A stretch of DNA of 64,000 bases from JBEIVB01 sp040374085. Lineage in GTDB: Bacteria; Bacteroidota; Bacteroidia; UBA4408. The notes beneath the pieces were generated by a model. That model made no database searches. It worked only from the letters and a program-made list of their open reading frames with translations, and was not told the DNA's origin. Location of the stretch: NCBI GenBank assembly GCA_040374085.1, contig JBEIVB010000002.1, positions 19,515 to 83,514 of the forward strand, given 5' to 3'. Positions 16,920 to 25,514 of this stretch are shown piece after piece (the stretch's first letter is position 1; every line of letters starts with the position of its first letter). Position numbers and translations under genes: made by a program.

Positions 16920-17522
16920 TTACGAGTCGGTGGTTACCACATTGATGTTGAGGAGGAAATCGTTGAAGATGAACCAATCCTTTTCGGAGCCAGGTTTTCC
17001 TTTTGCGCCATACTCAATTCCAAAAAGGGTTCTATCAATGGTAACAGATGCTGTTGCACGGGTTGAGTTTCCGTTTTTCTCAATCCGGGTGGTAAAACTC
17101 ACTGGATTCGCCTTATCCTTTATCGTCATCATCCCCTTTACTTCATAGGTGTTTTCCTGTGTAGGTATTACCTCTGTGATTCGGAAAGTTGCAGAAGGAT
17201 ACTTTTCCACCTCAAAAAAATCCTGATCCGATATGTGCTTTACAAGCTGTTTGTTGTCGTCCGGCTCGGTTATATCTGTAACCGTTATGCTGCGCATATC
17301 GGCCTCAAACATGCCACCCACCAGAACGTCATTCTTAAACTGCAATTCGGCTTTCGCGAGTTTTAGCTTACCGGTATGCGCACCAGAAAGGCTCGTTGCG
17401 CTCCAACCAATTTCACTTTTGTTTACATCTACAGGCGGCACAACCACGCGGTATTTGTTGTAGAAATACCAACCTGTTGCTGCTGCCAAAAGGGTTACGA
17501 GAGAGAGTGTTAGCTTGTTCAT
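16920..17522 (-). CDS. YceI-like domain protein
   Basis: The 200-residue protein has an N-terminal hydrophobic segment (LTLSLVTLLAAATGWYFY) as a signal or anchor. A YceI lipocalin-like barrel follows: SEIGWSATSLSGAHTGKLKL, VGGMFEADMRSITVTD, and the C-terminal DRTLFGIEYG. Family members bind isoprenoid or quinone-like lipids in the periplasm; the ligand here is unknown. It is convergent with galE and no clear terminator was seen between them. Confidence 0.85.
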   Translation of the reverse strand: MNKLTLSLVTLLAAATGWYFYNKYRVVVPPVDVNKSEIGWSATSLSGAHTGKLKLAKAELQFKNDVLVGGMFEADMRSITVTDITEPDDNKQLVKHISDQDFFEVEKYPSATFRITEVIPTQENTYEVKGMMTIKDKANPVSFTTRIEKNGNSTRATASVTIDRTLFGIEYGAKGKPGSEKDWFIFNDFLLNINVVTTDS

Positions 17523-17612
17523 TGTTTTTTTTTCAAAACTCGCTCAATTGCTTTTTCGTGGATGTTAATGATGTGTTAATGCCTTCAAAAAAAACGTTAA
17601 CTAAAATGAGTT

Positions 17613-18779
17613 TTAAACTGACGGTTCCAGTCTGGTGGTTTTATAATCTCCTTTAAATAAACGATATCCAAGAAGTTTGCTTTCAATACCACCATTATCG
17701 AGATTGAACTTTAGGAATGGCTTAAGGCCAATGTGTTTTGCTGCTTCTGGATTGCCGCTTAAAATCCATGCTTCCCACCCGGTAAACTGGTGCTTGAGAT
17801 GGGTTCCAAACGACCCATAAAGGGCATTCAAATCGGCTGGTTTTAGGCGCTCTCCATAAGGAGGATTGGTGACAATCCAGCCGGGCTTCTCGGAAGGTGG
17901 GGGAGTAGAAGTGGCATCGGCTTTTTTGAGTTTTACCTCTTCGTGGCATCCAATTTCTTCCAGGGTTTCGCGTGCAACATCGAGCGCCGCCTCGGAAATG
18001 TCCGATCCGTACAATGGCGCCGGTGGATCCATGATTTTGCCGTTAGCAGCATCTACCACCTCCATCCAATTGCTTTTGTTGTAGAGGGGCCAGCGCTGAA
18101 ACGCAAAACCAGTTCGGTAATAACCCGCAGGTACTTTTCTGGAAATCAGACTCGCCTCTGCCAACAGGGTTGCGCTTCCGCAAAAGGGGTCGAACAACGG
18201 CTTTTCCTGGTCCCAATTGGAAAGCTGAATAAGTCCGGCAGCCAGAACTTCATTCACACTTGCCGAGTAGCCTTTTGTTTTATAACCTCTTTTAAATAGT
18301 GGCACGCCACTGGTGTCCAACAGAATGGTTGCTTGTTGCTTGTAAATGTGCACTACAACCCTCAGGAAAGGATCCTCTTTGTTGACGTCTGGGCGCTTTC
18401 CGAATTTAAAGCGCATGCGATCGGCAATGGCATCTTTAACTTTCAGGGCAACAAACATAGTGTTGGCAAATTCAGATTGGTTTGCCTGGGCCTCTACTGC
18501 AAATGTTTGGGTGGGTGCCAGCCAATCTTCCCAGGGAAGGTGGTAGGCACCGCGGTAGAGTTGATCCTGGCTTCCTGCCTCATAAGCGCCCACTTTCCAA
18601 AGTACTTTCACTGCTAAGCGGCTGCAATAATTGAGGCGCATCATGGCGCTTGCGTCTCCCGAGCATGAAACAGCTCGGTTGGCAATTACTACTTCATCCA
18701 AGCCCAACTCCTGGCACTCAATGGCCAACAGTTCCTCGAAACCCTGAAACGTCTTTATCACAAATTCCATTTTTTCCAT
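17613..18779 (-). CDS. THUMP-domain rRNA guanine-N2 methyltransferase (RlmL/YpsC type)
   Basis: The 388-residue protein has an N-terminal ferredoxin-like and THUMP RNA-binding region (to about residue 160), then a Rossmann methyltransferase domain with LFDPFCGSATLLAEASL and the catalytic motif IVTNPPYGERL. This matches the N-terminal methyltransferase of RlmL, which makes m2G in 23S rRNA (G2445 in E. coli). The separate RlmK half is absent, as in YpsC-type proteins. It starts 98 nt from the divergent aldo/keto reductase; a one-mismatch -7 box (CACCTTTG, 18806-18799) lies upstream. Confidence 0.85.
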   Translation of the reverse strand: MEKMEFVIKTFQGFEELLAIECQELGLDEVVIANRAVSCSGDASAMMRLNYCSRLAVKVLWKVGAYEAGSQDQLYRGAYHLPWEDWLAPTQTFAVEAQANQSEFANTMFVALKVKDAIADRMRFKFGKRPDVNKEDPFLRVVVHIYKQQATILLDTSGVPLFKRGYKTKGYSASVNEVLAAGLIQLSNWDQEKPLFDPFCGSATLLAEASLISRKVPAGYYRTGFAFQRWPLYNKSNWMEVVDAANGKIMDPPAPLYGSDISEAALDVARETLEEIGCHEEVKLKKADATSTPPPSEKPGWIVTNPPYGERLKPADLNALYGSFGTHLKHQFTGWEAWILSGNPEAAKHIGLKPFLKFNLDNGGIESKLLGYRLFKGDYKTTRLEPSV

Positions 18780-18877
18780 GGGCGATTTTTTTTCAGCTCA
18801 AAGGTGGGGTTTTGCCGCCACTCCCATCTGTTTGAGGCTTATTTTGTTTCTTCGCAGAACCAAAAAAAAACAAGAGA

Positions 18878-19867
18878 ATGGAATACAGGAGGATGGGCAA
18901 AACCGGTTTGCAACTGAGCGAACTCTCATTTGGCAGTTGGGTTACGTTTGGCCACCAGATTGGTGATGACGTTGCAGAGACCTGCATGAAGCTGGCATAC
19001 GATCAGGGTGTAAATTTTTTCGATAATGCGGAAGCATATGCCAGCGGAAAGTCTGAGGAGGTGATGGGGAAGATTTTAAAAAAGATGGGCTGGGACCGAA
19101 GCACCTATGTTATTTCCACGAAAGTTTTCTGGGGCGGAAAGTTGCCGAACCAGATCGGACTCAGTCGAAAGCACATCTTGGAGGCCATAGATCGTTCGTT
19201 AAAGCGCCTTCAGCTCGATTATGTTGATCTTTTTTTCTGCCACAGACCCGACCGAAACACTCCCATAGAGGAGACGGTTAGGGCCATGGACCACCTGGTT
19301 CGTCAAGGCAAAATTCTGTATTGGGGCACATCGGAGTGGAGTGCACTCGAGATTATGGAGGCCCACTCCGTGGCGCGTTCAGAGCGGCTTACGCCTCCAT
19401 CTATGGAACAGCCCCAATACAATTTGTTTCACCGGCAACGTGTTGAAGTTGAGTATCAGAGGCTGTACGAAGGTCCGGGTTTGGGCACCACCATCTGGAG
19501 TCCTCTTGCCTCAGGCTTGCTCTCTCCAAAATACCTGAGCGGGGTTGCCCCGGCAGATACCAGAACCGCCCTTCCCAATATGGCCTGGCTCAAAGAAAAG
19601 TTCGAATCCGAGGAAGGCAAGAAAAATTTAGAGAAGGTCGTAAAGTTGAATCAAATGGCGCTTGACTTAGGTATTACTCTTCCCCAGTTGGCCATAGCCT
19701 GGTGCCTGCTCAATCAGCGGGTGAGCACAGTTATGCTGGGTGCATCCAAGGTGGAACAGCTTAAAGAAACCCTCCAAGCCGCCCAATCTTGCACCAAATT
19801 TACGCCCGACGTGGTGGAACAGATTGAACTCATCGTTCAAAACAAGCCCTTGGTTTCGCAGTTTTAA
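18878..19867 (+). CDS. Aldo/keto reductase (voltage-gated potassium channel beta-like subfamily)
   Basis: This 329-residue NADPH-dependent oxidoreductase has the full catalytic tetrad: D49 and Y54 (FFDNAEAY), K82 (STKVFW) and H122 (FFCHRPD). The sequence MEYRRMGKTGLQLSELSFGSW and the WSALEIMEAH region are like the Kv-beta/YghZ subgroup, whose members reduce small aldehydes such as methylglyoxal. The physiological substrate is unknown. It appears to be monocistronic. Confidence 0.9.
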   Translation: MEYRRMGKTGLQLSELSFGSWVTFGHQIGDDVAETCMKLAYDQGVNFFDNAEAYASGKSEEVMGKILKKMGWDRSTYVISTKVFWGGKLPNQIGLSRKHILEAIDRSLKRLQLDYVDLFFCHRPDRNTPIEETVRAMDHLVRQGKILYWGTSEWSALEIMEAHSVARSERLTPPSMEQPQYNLFHRQRVEVEYQRLYEGPGLGTTIWSPLASGLLSPKYLSGVAPADTRTALPNMAWLKEKFESEEGKKNLEKVVKLNQMALDLGITLPQLAIAWCLLNQRVSTVMLGASKVEQLKETLQAAQSCTKFTPDVVEQIELIVQNKPLVSQF

Positions 19868-19927
19868 CGTTCTGTCAAATTTTCACAGGTGTCGGTTGAA
19901 AAGTGCCCTTATCCCAGTAGAATTTCC

Positions 19928-19935
19928 TATTTTCG
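19928..19935 (+). promoter_or_regulatory. Possible -7 promoter box of the PorG-like gene
   Basis: TATTTTCG is one mismatch from TAnnTTTG and lies 31 nt before the ATG at 19967. Confidence 0.35.
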
Positions 19936-19966
19936 TCCGATTGACACTTACCCACGGTTGACCCTT

Positions 19967-20875
19967 ATGTTCAGGCGAGTATTCACCCTGCTTTTGCTTC
20001 TTCTTCCCGCTCTGGGCTTTGCTCAGCAGTGGAAGAAACAGCGCAAGGAAATTGTCGTGGGAATTGGGGCTTCTAATTTCCTCGGAGATTTGGGAGGAGC
20101 CGATCAAATCGGAACGTACTTCTACAACGACATCGAGTTATCTCAAACCAGCTTTCAAATCAACGCGGGTTACCGGTATCGATTTACGCCCAATCTTTCG
20201 GCTAAAGGTGGATTCTATTTTGGCCAGATTTCGGGTTCTGATCTTTTGACCAAAGAGCCCTCTCGAAACAACCGAAAACTTGAGTTCAAATCCAATATTT
20301 TCGAGGTGTCCGGTCAGTTTGAATACGCGCTCATCGAAGAACACATCAAAGGCCGTTACATCCGAGGCAAAACGCGTTTCCCGGTGAACATTTACCTGTT
20401 CGCCGGCTTAGGGTTTACGTATTTCAACCCGAAAAGCCGAATCAACTTCGAAGGACCATGGATTGCTCTCCAACCCCTAGGAACAGAGGGCCAAGGGTTA
20501 CCGGGGCAAAAGTCAAGATACAGCCGTGTTACGGTTGTCATCCCGGTTGGAATCGGGTTCAAGTATCCCATTACCAATCAGTGGCACGTTGGGTTGGAAT
20601 ATTCCATGCGGAAAACTTTTTCGGATTACATGGATGATGTTTCGGGTGACTATTTCGATCGCAACGCCATTGGGGCACAATATGGCCCTAATGCCCGATA
20701 CTTTGCCGATCCTGCATCGTATTCATATCCCAATCTGCCAACCAACCCCAACGGATGGACAGCGCCGGGCCAGAAAAGAGGAAACTCCTCAAAAGACGAT
20801 AGTTATATTTTTGTTTCGGCCACCGTCTCCTACAAGCTCATCCGCGGAACTACGCGTTCTCGTGTGAAATTCTAA
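19967..20875 (+). CDS. Outer-membrane beta-barrel protein, PorG/DUF6089-like
   Basis: The 302-residue protein has a signal peptide ending near LLLLPALGFAQ. Its barrel begins EIVVGIGASNFLGDLGGADQIG, close to the pattern of PorG-type (DUF6089) proteins. Repeated alternating strands follow, and the protein ends in a strand finishing near the C-terminus (YIFVSATVSYKLIRG). PorG is an outer-membrane component of the type IX secretion system, which would suit the three T9SS cargo genes in this window. Assignment beyond 'barrel' is tentative. The ATG at 19967 was chosen to give a standard signal peptide. Confidence 0.65.
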   Translation: MFRRVFTLLLLLLPALGFAQQWKKQRKEIVVGIGASNFLGDLGGADQIGTYFYNDIELSQTSFQINAGYRYRFTPNLSAKGGFYFGQISGSDLLTKEPSRNNRKLEFKSNIFEVSGQFEYALIEEHIKGRYIRGKTRFPVNIYLFAGLGFTYFNPKSRINFEGPWIALQPLGTEGQGLPGQKSRYSRVTVVIPVGIGFKYPITNQWHVGLEYSMRKTFSDYMDDVSGDYFDRNAIGAQYGPNARYFADPASYSYPNLPTNPNGWTAPGQKRGNSSKDDSYIFVSATVSYKLIRGTTRSRVKF

Positions 20876-20876
20876 A

Positions 20877-21470
20877 TCAGGATTTATTCTGCTTATTTCT
20901 CCAGGTTTCGACCAGTTTTTCAACTTGTTTTATCATCGATTGCTTATCATCGTTGTAGATGATCCAAGTGCAAAGCGCCAGTTTTTTTTCTTCTGACCAT
21001 TGGCTGTTGATCCGCTGTTGGATTTCGACATCGCTTGAGGAATCGCGCATTTTTAACCGCTCGATTCGAAGATCCAGAGGTGCGGAGATGCCTACCACGC
21101 CGGCGAGATCCCGATCTGTTCCGGATTCAAACAAAATGGCTGCTTCCCTCACCACAAAAGGGGCATTCTGTTGTTTTTTCCAATCTTCAAATGCCTGTGC
21201 AACTTGAGGGTGAATGAGGTGGTTGAGCCAAGCCCTTTCTTCCGGGTCTTGAAAAACTCGTTCGGCAATGAGCTTGCGGTTGGGTTGGCTTCCGGCAGGC
21301 CAAAATGCTTCACCCCAACGCCCTGTTATCAAAGGTTTGTTTTTTTGGTTTTCCAAGCAGATGCGTGCATGACGATCTGCATTGAAAACGGGCACCCCCA
21401 TGGTTTCCATGATTTTGGCAACGGTGGTTTTTCCGGTGCCAATACCGCCTGTGAGTCCATAAGATGTCAC
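20877..21470 (-). CDS. coaE: Dephospho-CoA kinase
   Basis: CoaE phosphorylates dephospho-CoA in the last step of CoA synthesis. The 197-residue protein has the P-loop GLTGGIGTGKTTVAK at the N-terminus, VPVFNADRHAR, HPQVAQAFEDW and VVREAAILFESG. The start is a GTG at 21470, which shares four bases (GTGA) with the stop of the upstream YbbR gene. That coupling and the position of the P-loop make the GTG the best choice. Confidence 0.92.
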   Translation of the reverse strand: MTSYGLTGGIGTGKTTVAKIMETMGVPVFNADRHARICLENQKNKPLITGRWGEAFWPAGSQPNRKLIAERVFQDPEERAWLNHLIHPQVAQAFEDWKKQQNAPFVVREAAILFESGTDRDLAGVVGISAPLDLRIERLKMRDSSSDVEIQQRINSQWSEEKKLALCTWIIYNDDKQSMIKQVEKLVETWRNKQNKS

Positions 21471-22471
21471 GGGTTATTTTTTTTAAGGATGTATTCCACC
21501 CGCGAAATGCTCAGTCTTGGGTTTCGAACTTCAGGGGGCCAACGGGTGAGACGAATGGCCAGTCGGGCGTTTTCAGAAGCCGATTCAATAGAGGTTGCAT
21601 TTGCCTCAATTTGAAACTGCAATGGGCTGAGTTTACGGTAGCTTTCCAACCCCACCAAAAAGGTAACCTTCACTTTATCAGGAAATGGTTTTAAGGAATA
21701 ACCGGGGTTTAAATTCACCACACGGATGGGAACCAACATTTCGCCCTCGGTAAATTTCTCAACCGAAATGCTGTATCGTACCAACTTCACGGGAAGATCA
21801 ATCTGAGGGCGATTTTTCGGCAGACGAACCCTTATTTGGCCGCCTCTAGAACGAGAAAGCTCGCCAAGATCCAAAGGTTCGGTTTCTATGCTGTCTGTTT
21901 GCTGAAGTACACCTGCGGGTCCTCTAATCAGCAGTTGATTGGGCACGAGTGAAAGAGGTGCATGCAGTTGATGCTGCCGAGCCAATCGATAGCGAATACT
22001 GGGCACGACCCTAACCACCTTCGAGGCCTTGGGATCGAAGGATACAAAAACCTGTTCGGGAAAAACTTTTGTTGCCCTCACGGATAGTGGACTCAGCTGC
22101 TCGTTTAAGTTGGAAATCTGCTGATTCAAAGGCAGTAAGTACTCATCTTGCAACTTGTTGCCTGCCCTACGAAGGAGGGAAACATCTACTACTACACTTT
22201 TGGGACGCTGGTTTACCTGAAGCCACCACAATGCAAACCCTGCTCCGGTTAACTCCAAACGTAAGCTGTCCGGCAACTGGTAACCCAGTACTTTGTCGTT
22301 TGGTATGTTTACGTACAACGCGCGAACTTTCCGCGTTACCGTGTACTCACGGCTGAAAACAATGAGCAGCCAAAACAGCAATGAGGTAAACAAACAGTAT
22401 ATAAAAATACTGATGCGGGGATTGAGTTTATAACCCCGCCAATACCTTCCACTGCCTGTTTGTGGCGACAT
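21467..22471 (-). CDS. YbbR/CdaR-like domain membrane protein
   Basis: The 334-residue protein has one N-terminal transmembrane helix (ISIFIYCLFTSLLFWLLIVF) followed by an extracytoplasmic region. That region has repeated YbbR-like beta modules (for example FPEQVFVSFDPKASKVVRVVP and LVPIRVVNLNPGYSLKPFPDKV). In Firmicutes the family regulates the diadenylate cyclase CdaA; no cdaA is seen here, so its role is open. It sits 9 nt after yajC in a conserved housekeeping block. Confidence 0.75.
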   Translation of the reverse strand: MSPQTGSGRYWRGYKLNPRISIFIYCLFTSLLFWLLIVFSREYTVTRKVRALYVNIPNDKVLGYQLPDSLRLELTGAGFALWWLQVNQRPKSVVVDVSLLRRAGNKLQDEYLLPLNQQISNLNEQLSPLSVRATKVFPEQVFVSFDPKASKVVRVVPSIRYRLARQHQLHAPLSLVPNQLLIRGPAGVLQQTDSIETEPLDLGELSRSRGGQIRVRLPKNRPQIDLPVKLVRYSISVEKFTEGEMLVPIRVVNLNPGYSLKPFPDKVKVTFLVGLESYRKLSPLQFQIEANATSIESASENARLAIRLTRWPPEVRNPRLSISRVEYILKKNNP

Positions 22472-22480
22472 GGCGGTAGT

Positions 22481-22810
22481 TTATTTTGCGCCTTCCTGAG
22501 GCAGACCAGCAGTATTGTCCATAGACACTGCCGATTTTTCGAAGCGAAGCTTCACGTTGTGATCAACCTCAACCACAAGGGTGGTATCGGCAACTTCGAC
22601 AATTTTGCCGTGGATGCCACCAATGGTTACCACCTTGTCGCCTTTTTTCAGGTTTTCGCGAAACGCTTTTTGCTCTTTTGCTTTCTTCATTTGCGGGCGT
22701 ATCATGAAGAAATAAAACACAACAACAATCAGCAATATGGGAAGAAGTCCAGACAAAGGACTGCTTCCATTGGCTGGGGCAGCAGCAAGAAAAATGAACA
22801 GGTTGATCAT
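22481..22810 (-). CDS. yajC: Preprotein translocase accessory subunit YajC
   Basis: The 109-residue protein has a single N-terminal membrane helix (LLPILLIVVVFYFFMIRPQMKKAKEQK) and a KGDKVVTIGGIHGKIVEV domain, the family's hallmark. YajC associates with SecDF-SecYEG. It lies 10 nt after the DUF1573 gene and 9 nt before the YbbR gene, all on one strand. Confidence 0.93.
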   Translation of the reverse strand: MINLFIFLAAAPANGSSPLSGLLPILLIVVVFYFFMIRPQMKKAKEQKAFRENLKKGDKVVTIGGIHGKIVEVADTTLVVEVDHNVKLRFEKSAVSMDNTAGLPQEGAK

Positions 22811-22820
22811 AATGAAAAGG

Positions 22821-23270
22821 TTATTCGGTTGGTTTTACGTTTGCTTTGATGGTGAGTACTTTTGTTGCAGGTTCGCAGTTGGTTAGTACCGTAATGGATT
22901 TGTTTTGCATTCCACTTTTGCCTCTGCTGTTGAATACAACTTGAATGGAGCCGGTATCGCCCGGGGCAATGGGCTCGGTTGGGAAATTGGGTACAGTGCA
23001 GCCGCAACTTCCTCGTGCATCGCCAATGATCAGATCCGATTTTCCGGTGTTGGTGAAGGCAAAGGAAAAGCGCACTTTGTCGCCGCTGTTGATGGTGCCG
23101 AAATCGTGAAGGGTATTTTGAAATTTCATGTCAGGCAAATCTCCTTTGGCCTTTCCGTTGGCACTGGCCGGGTTGTTGATGAGGTTCGGGTTCAGCAAAC
23201 CGTCACGTTTATCCCCGTTGCAGGATGCTAATGCAATCAGCACCAGCAAAGCAGAGAAAATGGTTTTCAT
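22821..23270 (-). CDS. DUF1573-domain lipoprotein
   Basis: The 149-residue protein has a lipoprotein signal (ALLVLIALASCNG, lipobox ending at C18). The DUF1573 Ig-like fold has the signature ARGSCGCTVPNFPTEPIAPGDTGSIQV. Such proteins are periplasm-facing and of unknown function. It is part of the nusB-DUF1573-yajC-ybbR-coaE block seen across Bacteroidota. Confidence 0.87.
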   Translation of the reverse strand: MKTIFSALLVLIALASCNGDKRDGLLNPNLINNPASANGKAKGDLPDMKFQNTLHDFGTINSGDKVRFSFAFTNTGKSDLIIGDARGSCGCTVPNFPTEPIAPGDTGSIQVVFNSRGKSGMQNKSITVLTNCEPATKVLTIKANVKPTE

Positions 23271-23296
23271 GATGGTTGATCTGGGGTTGATGATTT

Positions 23297-24241
23297 TTAT
23301 TCGATGAGTCCTCGGCCTACTTTTCGAATGCGGTTCTCTGCTTTCAAGTCGGCAACCAGCTTGTCTAAGATGCCGTTGATGAAGAGTTTGCTTTTCGGCG
23401 TGGAGTACTGTTTTGAAATTTCAATGTATTCATTCAAGCTCACTTTGAGCGGGATCTCAGAGAACCAAAGCATTTCAGCAAGGGCCATTTTCATTATGAT
23501 GATGTCCATCAGGGCAATGCGATCTACCTCCCAATTTTCGGTTTTGGCACCAATGCGGGTCGCGTATTCTTCCGAGTTTAGGATGGTTTTTCGAAAGAGA
23601 TCGGTTATGAATTTGCGATCGTCAAGCTCATCTTTGAAAAGTGGTTGCAAGGCAACGTCGGCGTTTTGCCCGGGTTTTATAGCTTCTATGGTTTTAACCA
23701 CAGCATGGGTAACCATCTCGTAGTCGTCGTGCCAGTATATGTTGCGCTCCTCAAATTGCGAAACAAGATATTCATTGGATGCAATGTGTTCTAGGAAGAG
23801 CTGGTTGATGATGTTTCGATCTGCTTCAAATCCACCATCTTCTTTAAGGTAAGCCGTGTAGACTGGGTCGGCCTGGAGACTGCGCACCATCTTTTTTATC
23901 AACTCTTGTTCTCCTCTCCAACTCAAATGGCGATTGTTGGCAAATGAGGCCAGGGGTTTGTGTTGAGTTAGGTGCTGCGCAATGGGGTTTTGTGCCAACT
24001 TTTTGTTGGGCTTTAGATCTTCTGCGGTGGGCAGATGCTTGGTCTTGTGGACTTCCTGCTCTTGATCTAGAAAAGCAACTGCCTCTGGAATCAACAGGAG
24101 CAGCAGGATGTACAGGTCGTATACTTTTTCAATGCTGGTGTTCAGCTCCTGCTCACCTTTTTGAAGACTATCGTTGCCGCTTTGAAAAAAGGCATACAAT
24201 GTTTGTAGAACCTTAATGCGGAGGTGACGTCGGTTTAGCAT
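23297..24241 (-). CDS. nusB: Transcription antitermination factor NusB
   Basis: The 314-residue protein is about twice the usual NusB length because of a long N-terminal extension, which is normal in this phylum. The NusB domain is in the C-terminal half (DLFRKTILNSEEY, then IALMDIIIMKMALAEMLWFSEIPLKVSLNEYIEISKQYS). NusB with NusE binds boxA in rRNA leader transcripts. It is probably the first gene of the block running to coaE. Confidence 0.9.
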   Translation of the reverse strand: MLNRRHLRIKVLQTLYAFFQSGNDSLQKGEQELNTSIEKVYDLYILLLLLIPEAVAFLDQEQEVHKTKHLPTAEDLKPNKKLAQNPIAQHLTQHKPLASFANNRHLSWRGEQELIKKMVRSLQADPVYTAYLKEDGGFEADRNIINQLFLEHIASNEYLVSQFEERNIYWHDDYEMVTHAVVKTIEAIKPGQNADVALQPLFKDELDDRKFITDLFRKTILNSEEYATRIGAKTENWEVDRIALMDIIIMKMALAEMLWFSEIPLKVSLNEYIEISKQYSTPKSKLFINGILDKLVADLKAENRIRKVGRGLIE

Positions 24242-24290
24242 GTAAAGAAACTGCCCAGTATGGGTTGCACTCGGGTTAAGGAGCGGCGGG

Positions 24291-25394
24291 TTAGAAACTC
24301 AGCTTAATGGAACCCATTTGCTGTATGCGCTTTTCGGCTATGGCTTTTGCAGCAGCAATGGTTGGAATGTTTTCGACTTTTGAACGCTTCAGGATGTCGA
24401 GGGTGGTGTCGTAAATTTTGGATGCCTGTCCAAGAGCCCGCTCGCGGTTGTAGCCCTCCATCTCGGAATACACATTGATCAGGCCACCTGCATTGATGAG
24501 GAAGTCCGGAGCCCAAATGATGCCTTTTTCCACCACCATGTTGCCATGCAGCATTTCATCCTCGAGCTGGTTGTTGGCTGCCCCGGCAATGATGGCGCAG
24601 GTTAGCCGGTTTAGGGTATTGGAGTTTACCGTTGCTCCCAGCGCGCAGGGGGCGTAAACATCGAGGGGAAGATCGTATGCCGCATCGCCCTTTACTACTT
24701 CAACATTGTATTGGTTAGACACCTCTTTTAGGCGTTCATCGTTGATGTCGTTGATGTAAACTTTAGCGCCTTCCTGCACCAGGTGCTTCACCAGATGCTC
24801 ACCAACATGTCCTACACCTTGCACCAGTACGCGTTTTCCGGAGAGGCTGTCGCTGCCATAGGCTTCTTTCGCGCTGGCTTTCATGCCCATAAAAACACCG
24901 AAAGCTGTAACTGGAGAGGGGTCTCCACCGCCGCCATACGATTCTGGCAATCCGGTTACATGGCGGGTTTCCATGCGCACAAATTCCATGTCCTTGGTAC
25001 CAATTCCTACATCTTCAGCTGTAATGTATTTGCCCCCGAGGCTGTTTACGAACTTCCCGAAGCGGCGCATAAGGGCTTCGTTTTTGTGCTTCCGGGAATC
25101 GCCTATAATTACAGCCTTGCCGCCGCCTAGATTCAAACCCGAAATGGCTGCCTTGTAGGTCATGCCGCGAGACAGGCGCAGCACATCATGCAGGGCTTCT
25201 GCCTCGGTGCTGTACATCCACATGCGCGTACCACCCAAAGCCGGGCCCAGCACGGTGTTGTGAACGGCAATAATGGCTCTTAAACCCGTTTCATTGTCGT
25301 TGCAAAAAACCACTTGTTCGTGGTTAAAAACCGACATTTGTTCATGGACGCTGAGCGTTAGCTGACCGGCAGCAGGAGTGGCAACGGTTGACAT
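24291..25394 (-). CDS. ldh: Leucine/branched-chain amino acid dehydrogenase
   Basis: This 367-residue Glu/Leu/Phe/Val dehydrogenase has GPALGGTRMW, the catalytic-lysine region SRGMTYKAAISGLNLGGGKAVI, YITAEDVGIGTKDM and the NAD-binding motif VQGVGHVGEHLVKHL. It reversibly deaminates leucine, valine or isoleucine to the keto acid, feeding branched-chain fatty acid synthesis. Phenylalanine dehydrogenase is a less likely alternative. The ATG at 25394 lies 35 nt after a strong promoter. Confidence 0.87.
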   Translation of the reverse strand: MSTVATPAAGQLTLSVHEQMSVFNHEQVVFCNDNETGLRAIIAVHNTVLGPALGGTRMWMYSTEAEALHDVLRLSRGMTYKAAISGLNLGGGKAVIIGDSRKHKNEALMRRFGKFVNSLGGKYITAEDVGIGTKDMEFVRMETRHVTGLPESYGGGGDPSPVTAFGVFMGMKASAKEAYGSDSLSGKRVLVQGVGHVGEHLVKHLVQEGAKVYINDINDERLKEVSNQYNVEVVKGDAAYDLPLDVYAPCALGATVNSNTLNRLTCAIIAGAANNQLEDEMLHGNMVVEKGIIWAPDFLINAGGLINVYSEMEGYNRERALGQASKIYDTTLDILKRSKVENIPTIAAAKAIAEKRIQQMGSIKLSF

Positions 25395-25429
25395 GCGGGA
25401 AATACAGTTGGGATGGGCCTAAGCCGCGA

Positions 25430-25460
25430 CAAAAGTAGGGTATTTTCCTAAAGAGCCAAA
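25430..25460 (-). promoter_or_regulatory. Predicted promoter of the leucine dehydrogenase gene
   Basis: On the minus strand TTTG (25460-25457) is followed after 19 nt by TACTTTTG (25437-25430). Both elements match the Bacteroidota consensus exactly with near-ideal spacing. Confidence 0.7.
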
Positions 25461-25495
25461 TGTGGCTGAATCCCGCACAGGTTGCGCATTTTGCG

Positions 25496-25503
25496 TATTT
25501 TTG
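25496..25503 (+). promoter_or_regulatory. Predicted -7 promoter box of the ABC exporter gene
   Basis: TATTTTTG is an exact TAnnTTTG match, 11 nt before the ATG at 25515. It lies downstream of the alternative ATG at 25482, which it therefore argues against. Confidence 0.45.
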
Positions 25504-25514
25504 TGGACGGATTC

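Noticed and set aside
25482..25514. Upstream ATG for the ABC exporter
   Set aside because: It lies before the predicted -7 box at 25496-25503, so it would not be in the transcript.
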